Assembly: GCA_963701735.1 (NCBI GenBank) | Contig: CAVPBI010000023.1 | Span: forward strand, 124,001-188,000 | Length of the DNA: 64,000 nt | DNA from: CAWABB01 sp963701735 | GTDB lineage: Bacteria; Bacteroidota; Ignavibacteria; UBA10030; UBA6906 | Direction: 5' to 3' | In this document: positions 40,687 through 48,508 of the stretch, piece after piece | How positions within the stretch are numbered: the stretch's first letter is position 1 | How the letters are laid out: every line of letters begins with the position of its first letter | Translations under genes and position numbers: made by a program | The notes under the pieces: model-generated | Seen by the model: the letters and a program-made list of their open reading frames with translations, nothing else | Databases searched by the model: none | What the model was told of the DNA's origin: nothing

Positions 40687-42405
40687 CTAGAATGTGGCTA
40701 CCTGATGGACGTAGCGCCCCTTTTCGTCGTACAGATGGACGGCGCAGGCGATGCACGGATCGAAGGAGTGAATCGTCCGGAGGATTTCCAGCGGCTGGTC
40801 CGGATTGTTCACCGGCGTCCCGATCAGGGACGCCTCGTACGCCGACATCTGCCCCTTCGGGTCTCTGGGTGACGCGTTCCAGGTGCTCGGGACGACCAGC
40901 TGGTAGTTGTCGATCTTCCGGTCCTTGATGACGATCCAGTGCGCAAGCGCTCCGCGCGGCGCCTCCGTGAACCCGACGCCCTTCGCCTCGGCCGGCCAGG
41001 TCTCGGGCTCCCACAGGTCCCTGTTCGCCATGCGCGTGTCGCCGTTCTTGATGTTCGACAGGAGCTGTTGATAGAACTCCTGCGCCCACCCGGCGATCAA
41101 CTGTGTCTCGATGCCGCGCGCAGCCGTGCGGCCGAGCGTCGAGAACAGCGCCGCGACCGGGACATTGAGCGCGGACAGGACACCGTTCACAGCCTCCTGG
41201 ACATCCTTCCGCCCGCTGGCGTAGGCCACCAGCAGCCGGGCCAGCGGTCCGACCTCCATCGGGTTGCCCTTCCAGCGAGGAGTCTTCAGCCAGCTGTACT
41301 TCTGGTCCACGTTCAGGTGTTCGTACGGAGGCTTCGGCCCCGAGTACGCAAGTTTGGTTTCTCCCACCCAAGGATGCTTCCCTACCGCGTCGCCGTCGCT
41401 GTATTCATACCATGAGTGCGAGATGAACTCCTGCACCTGCGACGCATCCTTCCCATCCACCTCGTGAACCCTGGTGAGGTCGCGGTTCAGGATCGCTCCC
41501 CGGGGGAATTTGAACCCTGAAGGATCGCCGTACCCGCGCGTCGGTAGATCGCCGTACGCCAGGTAGTTCGGAAGGCCTCCACCGATGCCACCCCAGTCCT
41601 TGTAGAAGCCCGCCACGGCGAGCAGGTCCGGGATATACACCATCTCGATGAACTCCTTCGCATCGTTCAGCAGCTGCCCCACCATCGAGAGACGTTCGGC
41701 GTTGATGGCGTTGGACTCATCCACGTTCACCGAGCACGGCGCGCCGCCGACCAGGTAGTTCGGGTGCGGGTTCTTCCCGCCGAAGATCGTATGAATCTTG
41801 ACGATCTCCTTCTGCCACTCCAGCGCCTCGAGGTAGTGGGCCGTCCCGATCAGATTGACCTCGGCGGGCAGCTTGTACCCGGCGTGGCCCCAGTACCCGT
41901 TCGCGAAGATCCCCAACTGCCCGCTGTTGACGAACGCCGCAAGCCGCTTCTGCACATCGGCGAAATACTTCGGGGAGCTCTTCGGCCAGCGCGAAATGCT
42001 CTGCGCGATGTCGGAAGTCTTCTGCGGGTCGGCCTTCAGCGCGCTGACGACGTCCACCCAGTCAAGCGCGTGGAGGTGATAGAAGTGCACCACATGGTCC
42101 TGCATGTACTGCGCGCAGAACATGAGGTTCCGGACGAGCTCGGCATTCGGGGGAATTGTGATCCCGAGCGCATCCTCGACGGAGCGCACGGAGGCCAGGG
42201 CATGCACGGTCGTGCAGACACCGCAGGCCCGCTCGGTAAACGCCCACGCGTCTCTGGGGTCGCGGCCCTTCAGGATGATCTCGAATCCGCGCACCATGGT
42301 CCCCGAGCTGTACGCATCCACGATTCGTCCGTCCTTGATCTCCGCCTCGATGCGCAGGTGCCCTTCAATCCGTGTGATGGGGTCGACAACAATGCGGCTC
42401 GGCAT
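40687..42405 (-). CDS. hyaB: [NiFe]-hydrogenase large subunit, group 1
   Basis: 572 residues, intact. Holds the Ni-Fe(CN)2CO site that splits H2. Ni ligands are Cys61 and Cys64 (RACGVCTTVH) and Cys551 and Cys554 (DPCIACAVH). The final 15 residues after His557 form the tail that HyaD removes. MPSRIVVDPITRIEGHLRIE is the family start, and AAGGAGG precedes the ATG with ideal spacing. The ATG overlaps the hyaA stop by one base (TGATG), so the two subunits are translationally coupled. Exported folded with HyaA by the Tat route. Confidence 0.97.
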   Translation of the reverse strand: MPSRIVVDPITRIEGHLRIEAEIKDGRIVDAYSSGTMVRGFEIILKGRDPRDAWAFTERACGVCTTVHALASVRSVEDALGITIPPNAELVRNLMFCAQYMQDHVVHFYHLHALDWVDVVSALKADPQKTSDIAQSISRWPKSSPKYFADVQKRLAAFVNSGQLGIFANGYWGHAGYKLPAEVNLIGTAHYLEALEWQKEIVKIHTIFGGKNPHPNYLVGGAPCSVNVDESNAINAERLSMVGQLLNDAKEFIEMVYIPDLLAVAGFYKDWGGIGGGLPNYLAYGDLPTRGYGDPSGFKFPRGAILNRDLTRVHEVDGKDASQVQEFISHSWYEYSDGDAVGKHPWVGETKLAYSGPKPPYEHLNVDQKYSWLKTPRWKGNPMEVGPLARLLVAYASGRKDVQEAVNGVLSALNVPVAALFSTLGRTAARGIETQLIAGWAQEFYQQLLSNIKNGDTRMANRDLWEPETWPAEAKGVGFTEAPRGALAHWIVIKDRKIDNYQLVVPSTWNASPRDPKGQMSAYEASLIGTPVNNPDQPLEILRTIHSFDPCIACAVHLYDEKGRYVHQVATF

Positions 42406-43520
42406 CACGCACCTCCTTTCTTCTCGTCCGGCGTGCTTTCTTTGATCTCTTCCCTGATCAGCTTGCGCTTCCGGATGTTGGTGGACACCGCATGAGCGGC
42501 GATCCCCGCGGCCGCGGCAACGCCGACGGCCACGCCGACTTTGTCCGCAGTCGACTCGATCCCGAATCCGGGGAACGACGCAAGGTGCTGATAGAACGGG
42601 CCGTTGTCCCAGAACTTCGCCTCCGAGCAGCCGATGCATCCGTGGCCCGACTGGATCGGGAAGCTGACGCCGTTGTTCCAGCGCGTCACACCGCACGCGT
42701 TGTACGTCACAGGTCCGCGGCACCCCATCTTGTAGAGGCAGTAGCCGCGCCTCGCATTCTCGTCGTCGAACGATTCCACGAACAGTCCGGCGTCGTAGTT
42801 CGGACGGCGATAGCAGGTATCGTGGACGCGGCGGGAGTAGAACGCCTTCGGCCGGTTCAGCCCGTCGAGCTGCGGCACGCGCTCGAAGGCCAGAAGATGC
42901 ACGACCGTGGCGGCCATGACCTCGCCAATCGGGGGGCATCCGGGCACGTTGATGATCGGCTTCCCTGAGATGATCTTGTGGATCGGGGTGGCCTCGGTCG
43001 GGTTCGGGTGAGCCGCCTGGATGCAGCCGTTTGATGCACAACTGCCCCAGCAGACGATGGCCTTCGCCCCCTCTGCCGCTTCCTTCACGATGTCCAGCGC
43101 CGTCCGTCCGCCGATGCAACAATACACACCTCCATCGGCGGTCGGAACCGATCCCTCGACCAGCATGAGGTACTCACCCTTGTGCTTCGTCATGGTCGCG
43201 TTCCGGGCAGCCTCAGCCTGATGACCCGCGGCTGCCTGGAGCGTCTCCGTGTAGTCAAGGGAGATCTTGTCCAGGATGATGTCGGCCACGATCGGGTGCG
43301 AGCTGCGGATGAACGATTCACTGCAGCAGGTGCACTCCTGGAAATGGAACCAGAGAACTGGAAGCCGGGGCTTGGTGTCCATGGCGTGCACGAGTTTCCC
43401 GACGCCGCTTGCCTCGATGCCTGCCGCCGCCGCCAGCCAGCTGCAGAACCGGAGGAAATCGCGGCGCGAGTATCCCCGCAGCCGGGCCTGCTCCCAGATG
43501 GTGAGAGGTTGACCGTCCAT
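42405..43520 (-). CDS. hyaA: [NiFe]-hydrogenase small subunit with oxygen-tolerant cysteine pattern
   Basis: 371 residues, intact. Carries three Fe-S clusters from the Ni-Fe site to cytochrome b. A Tat signal (YSRRDFLRF, residues 17-25) exports the dimer, and a C-terminal helix (about 328-348) anchors it. The proximal cluster region has Cys63, Cys65 and Cys66 (ECTCCSESF), Cys161 and Cys166 (GSCASNGC), and Cys195 (PGCPP). Cys65 and Cys166 match the two extra cysteines (19 and 120) that make the [4Fe-3S] cluster of E. coli Hyd-1 and Ralstonia MBH. Ordinary enzymes have Gly there. Later clusters: HDTCYRR, CRGPVTYNAC, HGCIGC. Confidence 0.96.
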   Translation of the reverse strand: MDGQPLTIWEQARLRGYSRRDFLRFCSWLAAAAGIEASGVGKLVHAMDTKPRLPVLWFHFQECTCCSESFIRSSHPIVADIILDKISLDYTETLQAAAGHQAEAARNATMTKHKGEYLMLVEGSVPTADGGVYCCIGGRTALDIVKEAAEGAKAIVCWGSCASNGCIQAAHPNPTEATPIHKIISGKPIINVPGCPPIGEVMAATVVHLLAFERVPQLDGLNRPKAFYSRRVHDTCYRRPNYDAGLFVESFDDENARRGYCLYKMGCRGPVTYNACGVTRWNNGVSFPIQSGHGCIGCSEAKFWDNGPFYQHLASFPGFGIESTADKVGVAVGVAAAAGIAAHAVSTNIRKRKLIREEIKESTPDEKKGGA

Positions 43521-43633
43521 TGTGCCTCCTCAGAAAGGAATGATGGACTTACGTAATGTATCGAAGTGATTCACGAACCCTGCATTGCGCGGATATCCGT
43601 GGGCTATCCACGGAAACCCGCCACAATGGAACG

Positions 43634-43870
43634 TCAACCGGCCTCCGTCGCCGGGTAATCGCTCGCCCTAAGCGTCCTGCACTCCCGTATCGTCAGGTCG
43701 ATGTCCAGCGACACTCTCTCCCCGAGGTGAGGATCTTCGAGCAGTTCCGCCGGGATTGACACGTGCAGGGGACGCAGGGCAAGCGTGGCGACTGATTTGC
43801 CGCCGGAGTGGTACACTTCTACAACTTCGCCGACCACCGTGGGTAGGCGGAGGAAGACTTCTGATGGCAT
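43634..43870 (-). CDS. Small unknown protein heading the hydrogenase cluster
   Basis: 78 residues, strand-rich (GEVVEVYHSGGKSVATLAL; ELLEDPHLGERVSLDIDLTI), no cysteine apart from RECRTL, no membrane segment. It is the first gene after the candidate sigma-54 promoter, 113 bases before hyaA. A small beta-barrel of this size next to hydrogenase genes recalls the HypC/HupF chaperones, but the essential N-terminal MC start is missing, so it is not HypC. No clear ribosome-binding site precedes the ATG. Function unknown; a role in hydrogenase assembly is a guess from position. Confidence 0.6.
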   Translation of the reverse strand: MPSEVFLRLPTVVGEVVEVYHSGGKSVATLALRPLHVSIPAELLEDPHLGERVSLDIDLTIRECRTLRASDYPATEAG

Positions 43871-43908
43871 GGGAGCGAAGAATTCCCTGGTGGTTACCCA
43901 TGTTTCGG

Positions 43909-43924
43909 GTCAAACCACATGCCA
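43909..43924 (-). promoter_or_regulatory. Sigma-54 (-24/-12) promoter for the hydrogenase cluster
   Basis: On the minus strand TGGCATGTGGTTTGAC matches the consensus TGGCACGRNNNTTGCW except that -12 C is A and one -24 C is T. The GG and G elements keep the required spacing. It lies between the end of a sigma-54 activator gene and the hydrogenase cluster on the same strand, 39 bases before the first ATG. Confidence 0.5.
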
Positions 43925-44027
43925 GAAAAAGAAATGAAAAACACACCAGAAGCGGGTGGGTGCTGCGGAGAGGTGGCGGAAAACCGTGGGGCTGCTGCCG
44001 TCTATGACGCTCCCAACGTCCGTGAGG

Positions 44028-45019
44028 CTACTGAGGTCCGGGGTGCTCGTCGGATCCGTTCAGATTGTGTTTCTTGAGCTTGTCCCTGAATGTCGAAGGG
44101 CTCAGCTTGAGAAGTTGCGCAGCCCTGGTCCTGTTCCCTCCCGTTTCGCGAAGGGCTTTGTTGAGAAGGTTCACTTCCAGGCAGGCGATGACCTGATCGA
44201 ACGTCATGTTCTCTTCGGAGAAGCACCGGTCACATGCTTTGACGAACTGATCGATGGGCCGGTGTTCCCGGAGCTCGGGCGGGAGTTCGTCGACCGAAAT
44301 CGCGTCGCCGGCAAACAGCGCGATCCGCTGGACGACGTTCCGCAATTCACGCACGTTTCCCGGCCATGGATAGGTCACAAGGGCGTGCAACGCTTCAGGG
44401 GAGAGCGAGACTGTCTGCCCGGAGCATACCGCTTGAGAAAGTGTTCCACGAGCAGCGGGACATCCTCTCGCCGCTCCCTGAGAGGGGGGATGAAAACGGG
44501 GACAACGTTGATCCGATAATAGAGATCAGGACGGAAGAGCCCGCGCGACACAAGATCTTTGAGATCGACCTTTGTCGCGGTGATCAAACGAACGTCAATC
44601 GGGATGGAAACGGATCCGCCGACGCGCATCACCTCGCGCGACTCCAGCACCCGGAGGAGTTTCGGCTGCAGCGCCGGAGGGAAATCGTCGATGTCGTCGA
44701 GGAAGATGGAGCCCGTGTTCGCAAGCTCGAAGAGGCCCTTCTTGTCGCTCGAGGCGCTGGTGAACGCCCCGCGTTCGTGCCCGAACAGCTCGCTCTCGAG
44801 CAGATCCGGTGGGAGCGCCGACAGGCCGACCTTCACGAAGGGGGCCTGCGCGCGCGGACTGAGCCGGTGCAGATACTCGGCAAACAGCTCCTTCCCGACT
44901 CCGGTTTCGCCGACAAGGAGCACCGAGCTGTCGGACTGTGAAATCCGTCCGAGCCGGTCAAGAATGGCTCGCATCAGCCCGCTCTGCGCGATCAGCGCCA
45001 GCGTCCCTGGGTGTGTCAT
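44028..45019 (-). CDS. Sigma-54-dependent transcription activator, no receiver domain (frameshifted)
   Basis: About 331 residues. It begins almost directly with the AAA+ domain: Walker A GETGVGKE, the sigma-54 contact loop GAFTSA (usual GAFTGA), Walker B GSIFLDDID and GLFRPDLYYRINV. After a slip near 44410 it continues LSPEALHALVTYPWPGNVREL and ends with a Fis-type HTH (NKALRETGGNRTRAAQLLKL). There is no N-terminal sensor domain, so control must come from expression or a partner protein. The start MTHPGTLALIAQSG is chosen because upstream codons are unlike the family. It reads toward the hydrogenase cluster and the sigma-54-like site at 43909, its probable target. Confidence 0.88.
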
Positions 45020-45097
45020 CGTGCCCCGGGTCTTGGGAGAAGAACTGTGGGTGGGGAGGATGATACACAAACGGCACGGGCAAGTCAACACCCGACG

Positions 45098-45126
45098 TTG
45101 CATTCCAGCTCGACGCTTACTATACT
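45098..45126 (+). promoter_or_regulatory. Promoter directly abutting the MFS start, suggesting a leaderless message
   Basis: TTGCAT, 17 bases, TATACT. Only six bases separate the -10 from the ATG at 45133, so transcription should begin at or next to the start codon. No ribosome-binding site is visible. Confidence 0.55.
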
Positions 45127-45132
45127 CCGGCG

Positions 45133-46389
45133 ATGGACCAGAGATTCCTCTTCGAAGCAGAGCGGCCCTCGGGCACCCACCACAGAATTCTTCTGATGAG
45201 CTGGGCCGGATGGGTCTTCGATTTCTACGACCTCATCCTGTATACGTTCCTGCTCATCCCCATCGGCCAGGAGCTCAACCTCGACAATATCCAGCTTTCC
45301 TACGTCCTGGGGGCTTCGCTGGCGTCCACCGCCATCGGCGGAGTGATATTCGGAGCCGTGTCCGACCGGTTCGGACGGAAGAACGTTCTGGAATGGACCA
45401 TCCTGACATACAGTTTTGGCACGTTCCTGAGCGGGCTGGCCCCCAATCTGACCACGCTCATTGTGTTCAGGGTGATCACCGGATTGGGCGTGGGCGGCGA
45501 ATGGGCCACCGGCCAGACGTATGTGGGAGAGACCTTCCCGCCCCGGATGCGGGGCCGATACGGCGCCTTCATGCAGACGGGCGCGCCCCTCGGAATCGCG
45601 CTCGCCTCTCTCGTGGGCGGATTCGTCGCACCGGTGATCGGCTGGCGGTGGACCTTCTTCATATCCGTCCTCCCCGCCCTTCTTGTCGTGTACATCAGGC
45701 GGCGCCTTCCCGAGTCCGACGTCTGGCTCGAACACAGACGGCGCGCGCTGCAGCCGGGCGCGCCCGCGGAGAGTCCCCTCGGGAAGTTCCTTCAACTCTT
45801 TTCCCGTGAGCACAGGAGACTCTTTCTCCTCTGCCTGATCCTCGCGGTCTTCGACATGTCGGCGTATTGGTTTACATATTCCTGGTTGCCCGGATACCTC
45901 CACCAGGAGCGCCAGTTTTCGATGGCGAAGTCTGCGCTCTGGGTGCTGGTGACGCAGGCGGGCGGGCTTATCGGGTACGCCACATTCGGATTTGTGGCCG
46001 ATCGCCTGGGTCGGCGGCCGGCGTACACTCTCTATTCCGTCATCATGGCCGCCGGTCTGATGATGATCACCGTCGCATGGGATTGGATCGCCGCAACGCC
46101 CGCGGTCATTCTGGCCTTCATGTTTCTCGTCGGTTTTGGAACCGGCATGTTCGGAGGATACGGACCGCTCTTCTCTGAGCTCTTCCCCACGTCCATTCGA
46201 AACACTGCAATGGGCTCGGCGTTCAACCTCGCCCGCGGCGTCCAGTTCTTCACTCCGGTCGCAATTGCCACGATCGCGCTTACCTACGGCCTTGCCGGCG
46301 GCATCGCGGTTGCCGCCATCTTCGCCCTTCTCACCGGCCTCTGGGTGTGGACCCTTCCGGAGACACGGGGAAAAACGCTCCAGATCTAG
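45133..46389 (+). CDS. MFS transporter, metabolite:H+ symporter type
   Basis: 418 residues, 12 predicted helices, intact. Family signatures: DRFGRKNVLEW after helix 2, GLGVGGEWATGQTYVGETFP in helix 4, and DRLGRRPAYTLYS in the second half. This pattern fits the sialate/aromatic-acid (SHS/AAHS/MHS) branch that imports organic acids with protons. Nothing in the neighbourhood names the substrate. Divergent from the sigma-54 activator gene, with its own promoter and probably no leader. Confidence 0.88.
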   Translation: MDQRFLFEAERPSGTHHRILLMSWAGWVFDFYDLILYTFLLIPIGQELNLDNIQLSYVLGASLASTAIGGVIFGAVSDRFGRKNVLEWTILTYSFGTFLSGLAPNLTTLIVFRVITGLGVGGEWATGQTYVGETFPPRMRGRYGAFMQTGAPLGIALASLVGGFVAPVIGWRWTFFISVLPALLVVYIRRRLPESDVWLEHRRRALQPGAPAESPLGKFLQLFSREHRRLFLLCLILAVFDMSAYWFTYSWLPGYLHQERQFSMAKSALWVLVTQAGGLIGYATFGFVADRLGRRPAYTLYSVIMAAGLMMITVAWDWIAATPAVILAFMFLVGFGTGMFGGYGPLFSELFPTSIRNTAMGSAFNLARGVQFFTPVAIATIALTYGLAGGIAVAAIFALLTGLWVWTLPETRGKTLQI

Positions 46390-46496
46390 ACATCTCCTGG
46401 CGCCGCTCCCAGTAACGAGGGAACCGCCTGATCCGAGCGATCGTTTAATCTATGCGTGAGACACGAGATCGTCATCCATAAGCGAAGAGGTAGAGT

Positions 46497-47147
46497 ATGG
46501 CAAAGAAGATCGGGGTCATCGGGTCGGGTATCGTGGGCCAGGTCCTTGCGAACGGCTTCGCAAAGTACGGGTACAGTGTGATGATCGGGACAAACAACCC
46601 GGCCAAGCATGCGGAACTGAAGCAGAAGACCGGCGGCAAGGCCGAGATCGGAACCTTCGAGGCCACTGCGAAGTTCGGCGAGATTCTCGTGCTCGCCACG
46701 AAGGGCTCAGCAGCGGGGGACGCGCTCAGGTCAGCGGGCATCGCAAACCTCCAGGGGAAGACAATCATCGATACAACCAATCCGATCGCCGACGCCCCGC
46801 CTGTCAACGGAGTCCTCAAATTCTTCACGACGCTCGACGACTCGCTCATGGAGCGGCTGCAGCGGGACGCGCCCGCGGGCAATTTTGTGAAGGCGTTCAG
46901 CTGCGTGGGTAACGCACACATGGTGAATCCGGATTTCGGCGGGACGCGCCCGTCGATGTTCATCTGCGGCAACAATGCGTCCGCGAAGTCCGAGGTCCGG
47001 GCAATCCTCGAGCAGTTCGGCCACGAGGTTGAGGACATGGGCGCCGTGGAGGCCGCCCGCGCGATCGAGCCGCTCTGCATCCTCTGGTGCATCCCGGGCT
47101 TCCAGCGCAACCAGTGGACGCATGCGTTCAAGCTCCTGCGGAAGTAG
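46497..47147 (+). CDS. NADPH:F420 oxidoreductase-like dinucleotide-binding protein
   Basis: 216 residues, intact, cytoplasmic. Rossmann start KIGVIGSGIVGQVLANGF (residues 4-21), then MIGTNNP with a polar patch suited to NADP phosphate, VLATKGSA, and IDTTNPI. The C-terminal part (VKAFSCVGNAHMVNP; GNNASAKSEV; VEDMGAVEAARAIEPL) matches the F420-dependent NADP reductase-like family. Outside F420-making organisms these proteins serve as oxidoreductases of unknown substrate, and no F420 gene is nearby. AGAGGT lies upstream of the ATG. Six bases separate it from the phosphoesterase gene. Confidence 0.88.
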   Translation: MAKKIGVIGSGIVGQVLANGFAKYGYSVMIGTNNPAKHAELKQKTGGKAEIGTFEATAKFGEILVLATKGSAAGDALRSAGIANLQGKTIIDTTNPIADAPPVNGVLKFFTTLDDSLMERLQRDAPAGNFVKAFSCVGNAHMVNPDFGGTRPSMFICGNNASAKSEVRAILEQFGHEVEDMGAVEAARAIEPLCILWCIPGFQRNQWTHAFKLLRK

Positions 47148-47153
47148 CCGCGC

Positions 47154-48382
47154 ATGAGGTTCGCGGCGTTCTTCTTGATTGTCTCGACCGTCCTGGCACT
47201 GGCGTACGCATACGTCGGATGGCGGGTCATCGTTCCGGCCGGACTCACCAGGGCGTGGACGGTGGCGGCATGGGCGTTCCTCCTTGTCCTCTTTCTCCTC
47301 CCCGTGATCACCTTCGCGCTCCAATTCACCCGGAGCCTTCCCGGGACCGGAGGCCTTCTGGTCTGGACCGGCTATGTCGCCCTCGGGCTCTTCTCGTTCG
47401 TGTTCACGTTTCTGGCGTCTGCGGGACCTCGCATGGCTCGTGTACGTTGGAGGCGAGAAGGTATGGGGAGTGATCGGAAGGCTCGGCGGCGACTTCGGCT
47501 GAAGCCCCTCGGTCTTCGACCCGCAGCGACGCGCGGTGTTGTTGCAGGGGACGAATCTGGGGATCCTCGCCCTCGCCGCCGGACTCACCGGGTACGGCCT
47601 CTTCCAGGCGCGGCGCCGGCCGTCGGTCATCGAGGTGAACGTACCGATCGACAACCTTCCTGCGCACCTTGACGGCTTCCGCATTGTCCAGTTGACAGAC
47701 ATCCATGCGGGCCTCACGGTCACCCGTGAATTCGTTCAGACTGTTGTGGAGATCGCGAACGGGCTGAACGGCGGACATCGTGGCATTCACGGGCGATCTC
47801 GTGGATGGCACGGTGGAACAGCTCAGAGAACACGTTGCGCCGATGGCCGATCTGCGGTCACGCTACGGATCGTTCTTCGTCACCGGCAACCACGAGTACT
47901 ACTCGGGCGCTGAGGCGTGGGTCGAAGAAGCGCGCCGGATGGGCTTCGAGGTCCTGATAAACGAACATCGAATCCTCACGCACAACGGCCGGAGCATTCT
48001 GCTCGCCGGGGTGACCGACACAAGCGGAGGCCAGTTCTTCCCCCATCATGCGTCGGATCCGCACAAGGCGATCGCGGGCGCTCCCTCTGCCGACGTGAAG
48101 ATCCTCCTCGCGCATCAGCCCCGGTCGTTGGCCGAGGCCACGAAGGCAGGCTTCGACCTCCAGATATCCGGCCACACGCACGGAGGCCAGTTCTTCCCCT
48201 GGAACCTGGCCGCTGCGATCGGGCAGCCTTTCATTGAAGGATTGCACAGGTTGGAACAGACGTGGATCTACGTCAGCAAAGGGACGGGATATTGGGGTCC
48301 GCCGGTGAGAGTCGGGGCGCGATCGGAGATCACGGTCATCACGCTGAAGAGCGGCGCGGCTGCCGGAGCCGGCGCGACGTGA
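47154..48382 (+). CDS. Membrane-anchored metallophosphoesterase, YkuE-like (frameshifted)
   Basis: About 400 residues. Three to four N-terminal membrane helices, then a calcineurin-like domain. All metal-binding blocks are present: TDIHAG, GDLVDG, GNHEYY and GHTHGGQFFPW, with LLAHQPR between. Slips occur near 47420 and 47772, and an in-frame TGA near 47500 implies a further pair of errors. YkuE-type enzymes act on phospho-substrates at the outer face of the inner membrane. Six bases after the reductase gene, so probably co-transcribed with it. Confidence 0.86.
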
Positions 48383-48454
48383 CAGACCTGTGCCTGCTGA
48401 AATGACGGGTCCGTTTCAGCTGTCCAACCTCGACCTGGATGAGCCAGAAAAGCA

Positions 48455-48479
48455 ACGAGCCCCGCATTGTGGGGCTCGT
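48455..48479. terminator. Shared terminator between converging phosphoesterase and gltB genes
   Basis: ACGAGCCCC-GCATTGT-GGGGCTCGT, a perfect nine-base stem. Preceded by AAAAGC on the plus strand, which gives a T-rich tail on the minus strand, so it best serves gltB and may work in both directions. Confidence 0.6.
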
Positions 48480-48508
48480 CTCGTTGATGGACCAGCTGCT
48501 CGCGTGGT

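Noticed and set aside
42406..43122. Upstream extension of the hydrogenase large-subunit frame into hyaA
   Set aside because: The extra 239 codons are hyaA read in the wrong frame. The family start MPSRIVVDPITRIEGH and an ideal ribosome-binding site fix the start at 42405.
46731..47723. Open frame (330 codons) on the minus strand under the reductase and phosphoesterase genes
   Set aside because: It crosses two genes with clear motifs and is rich in Arg and Glu without any fold signature.
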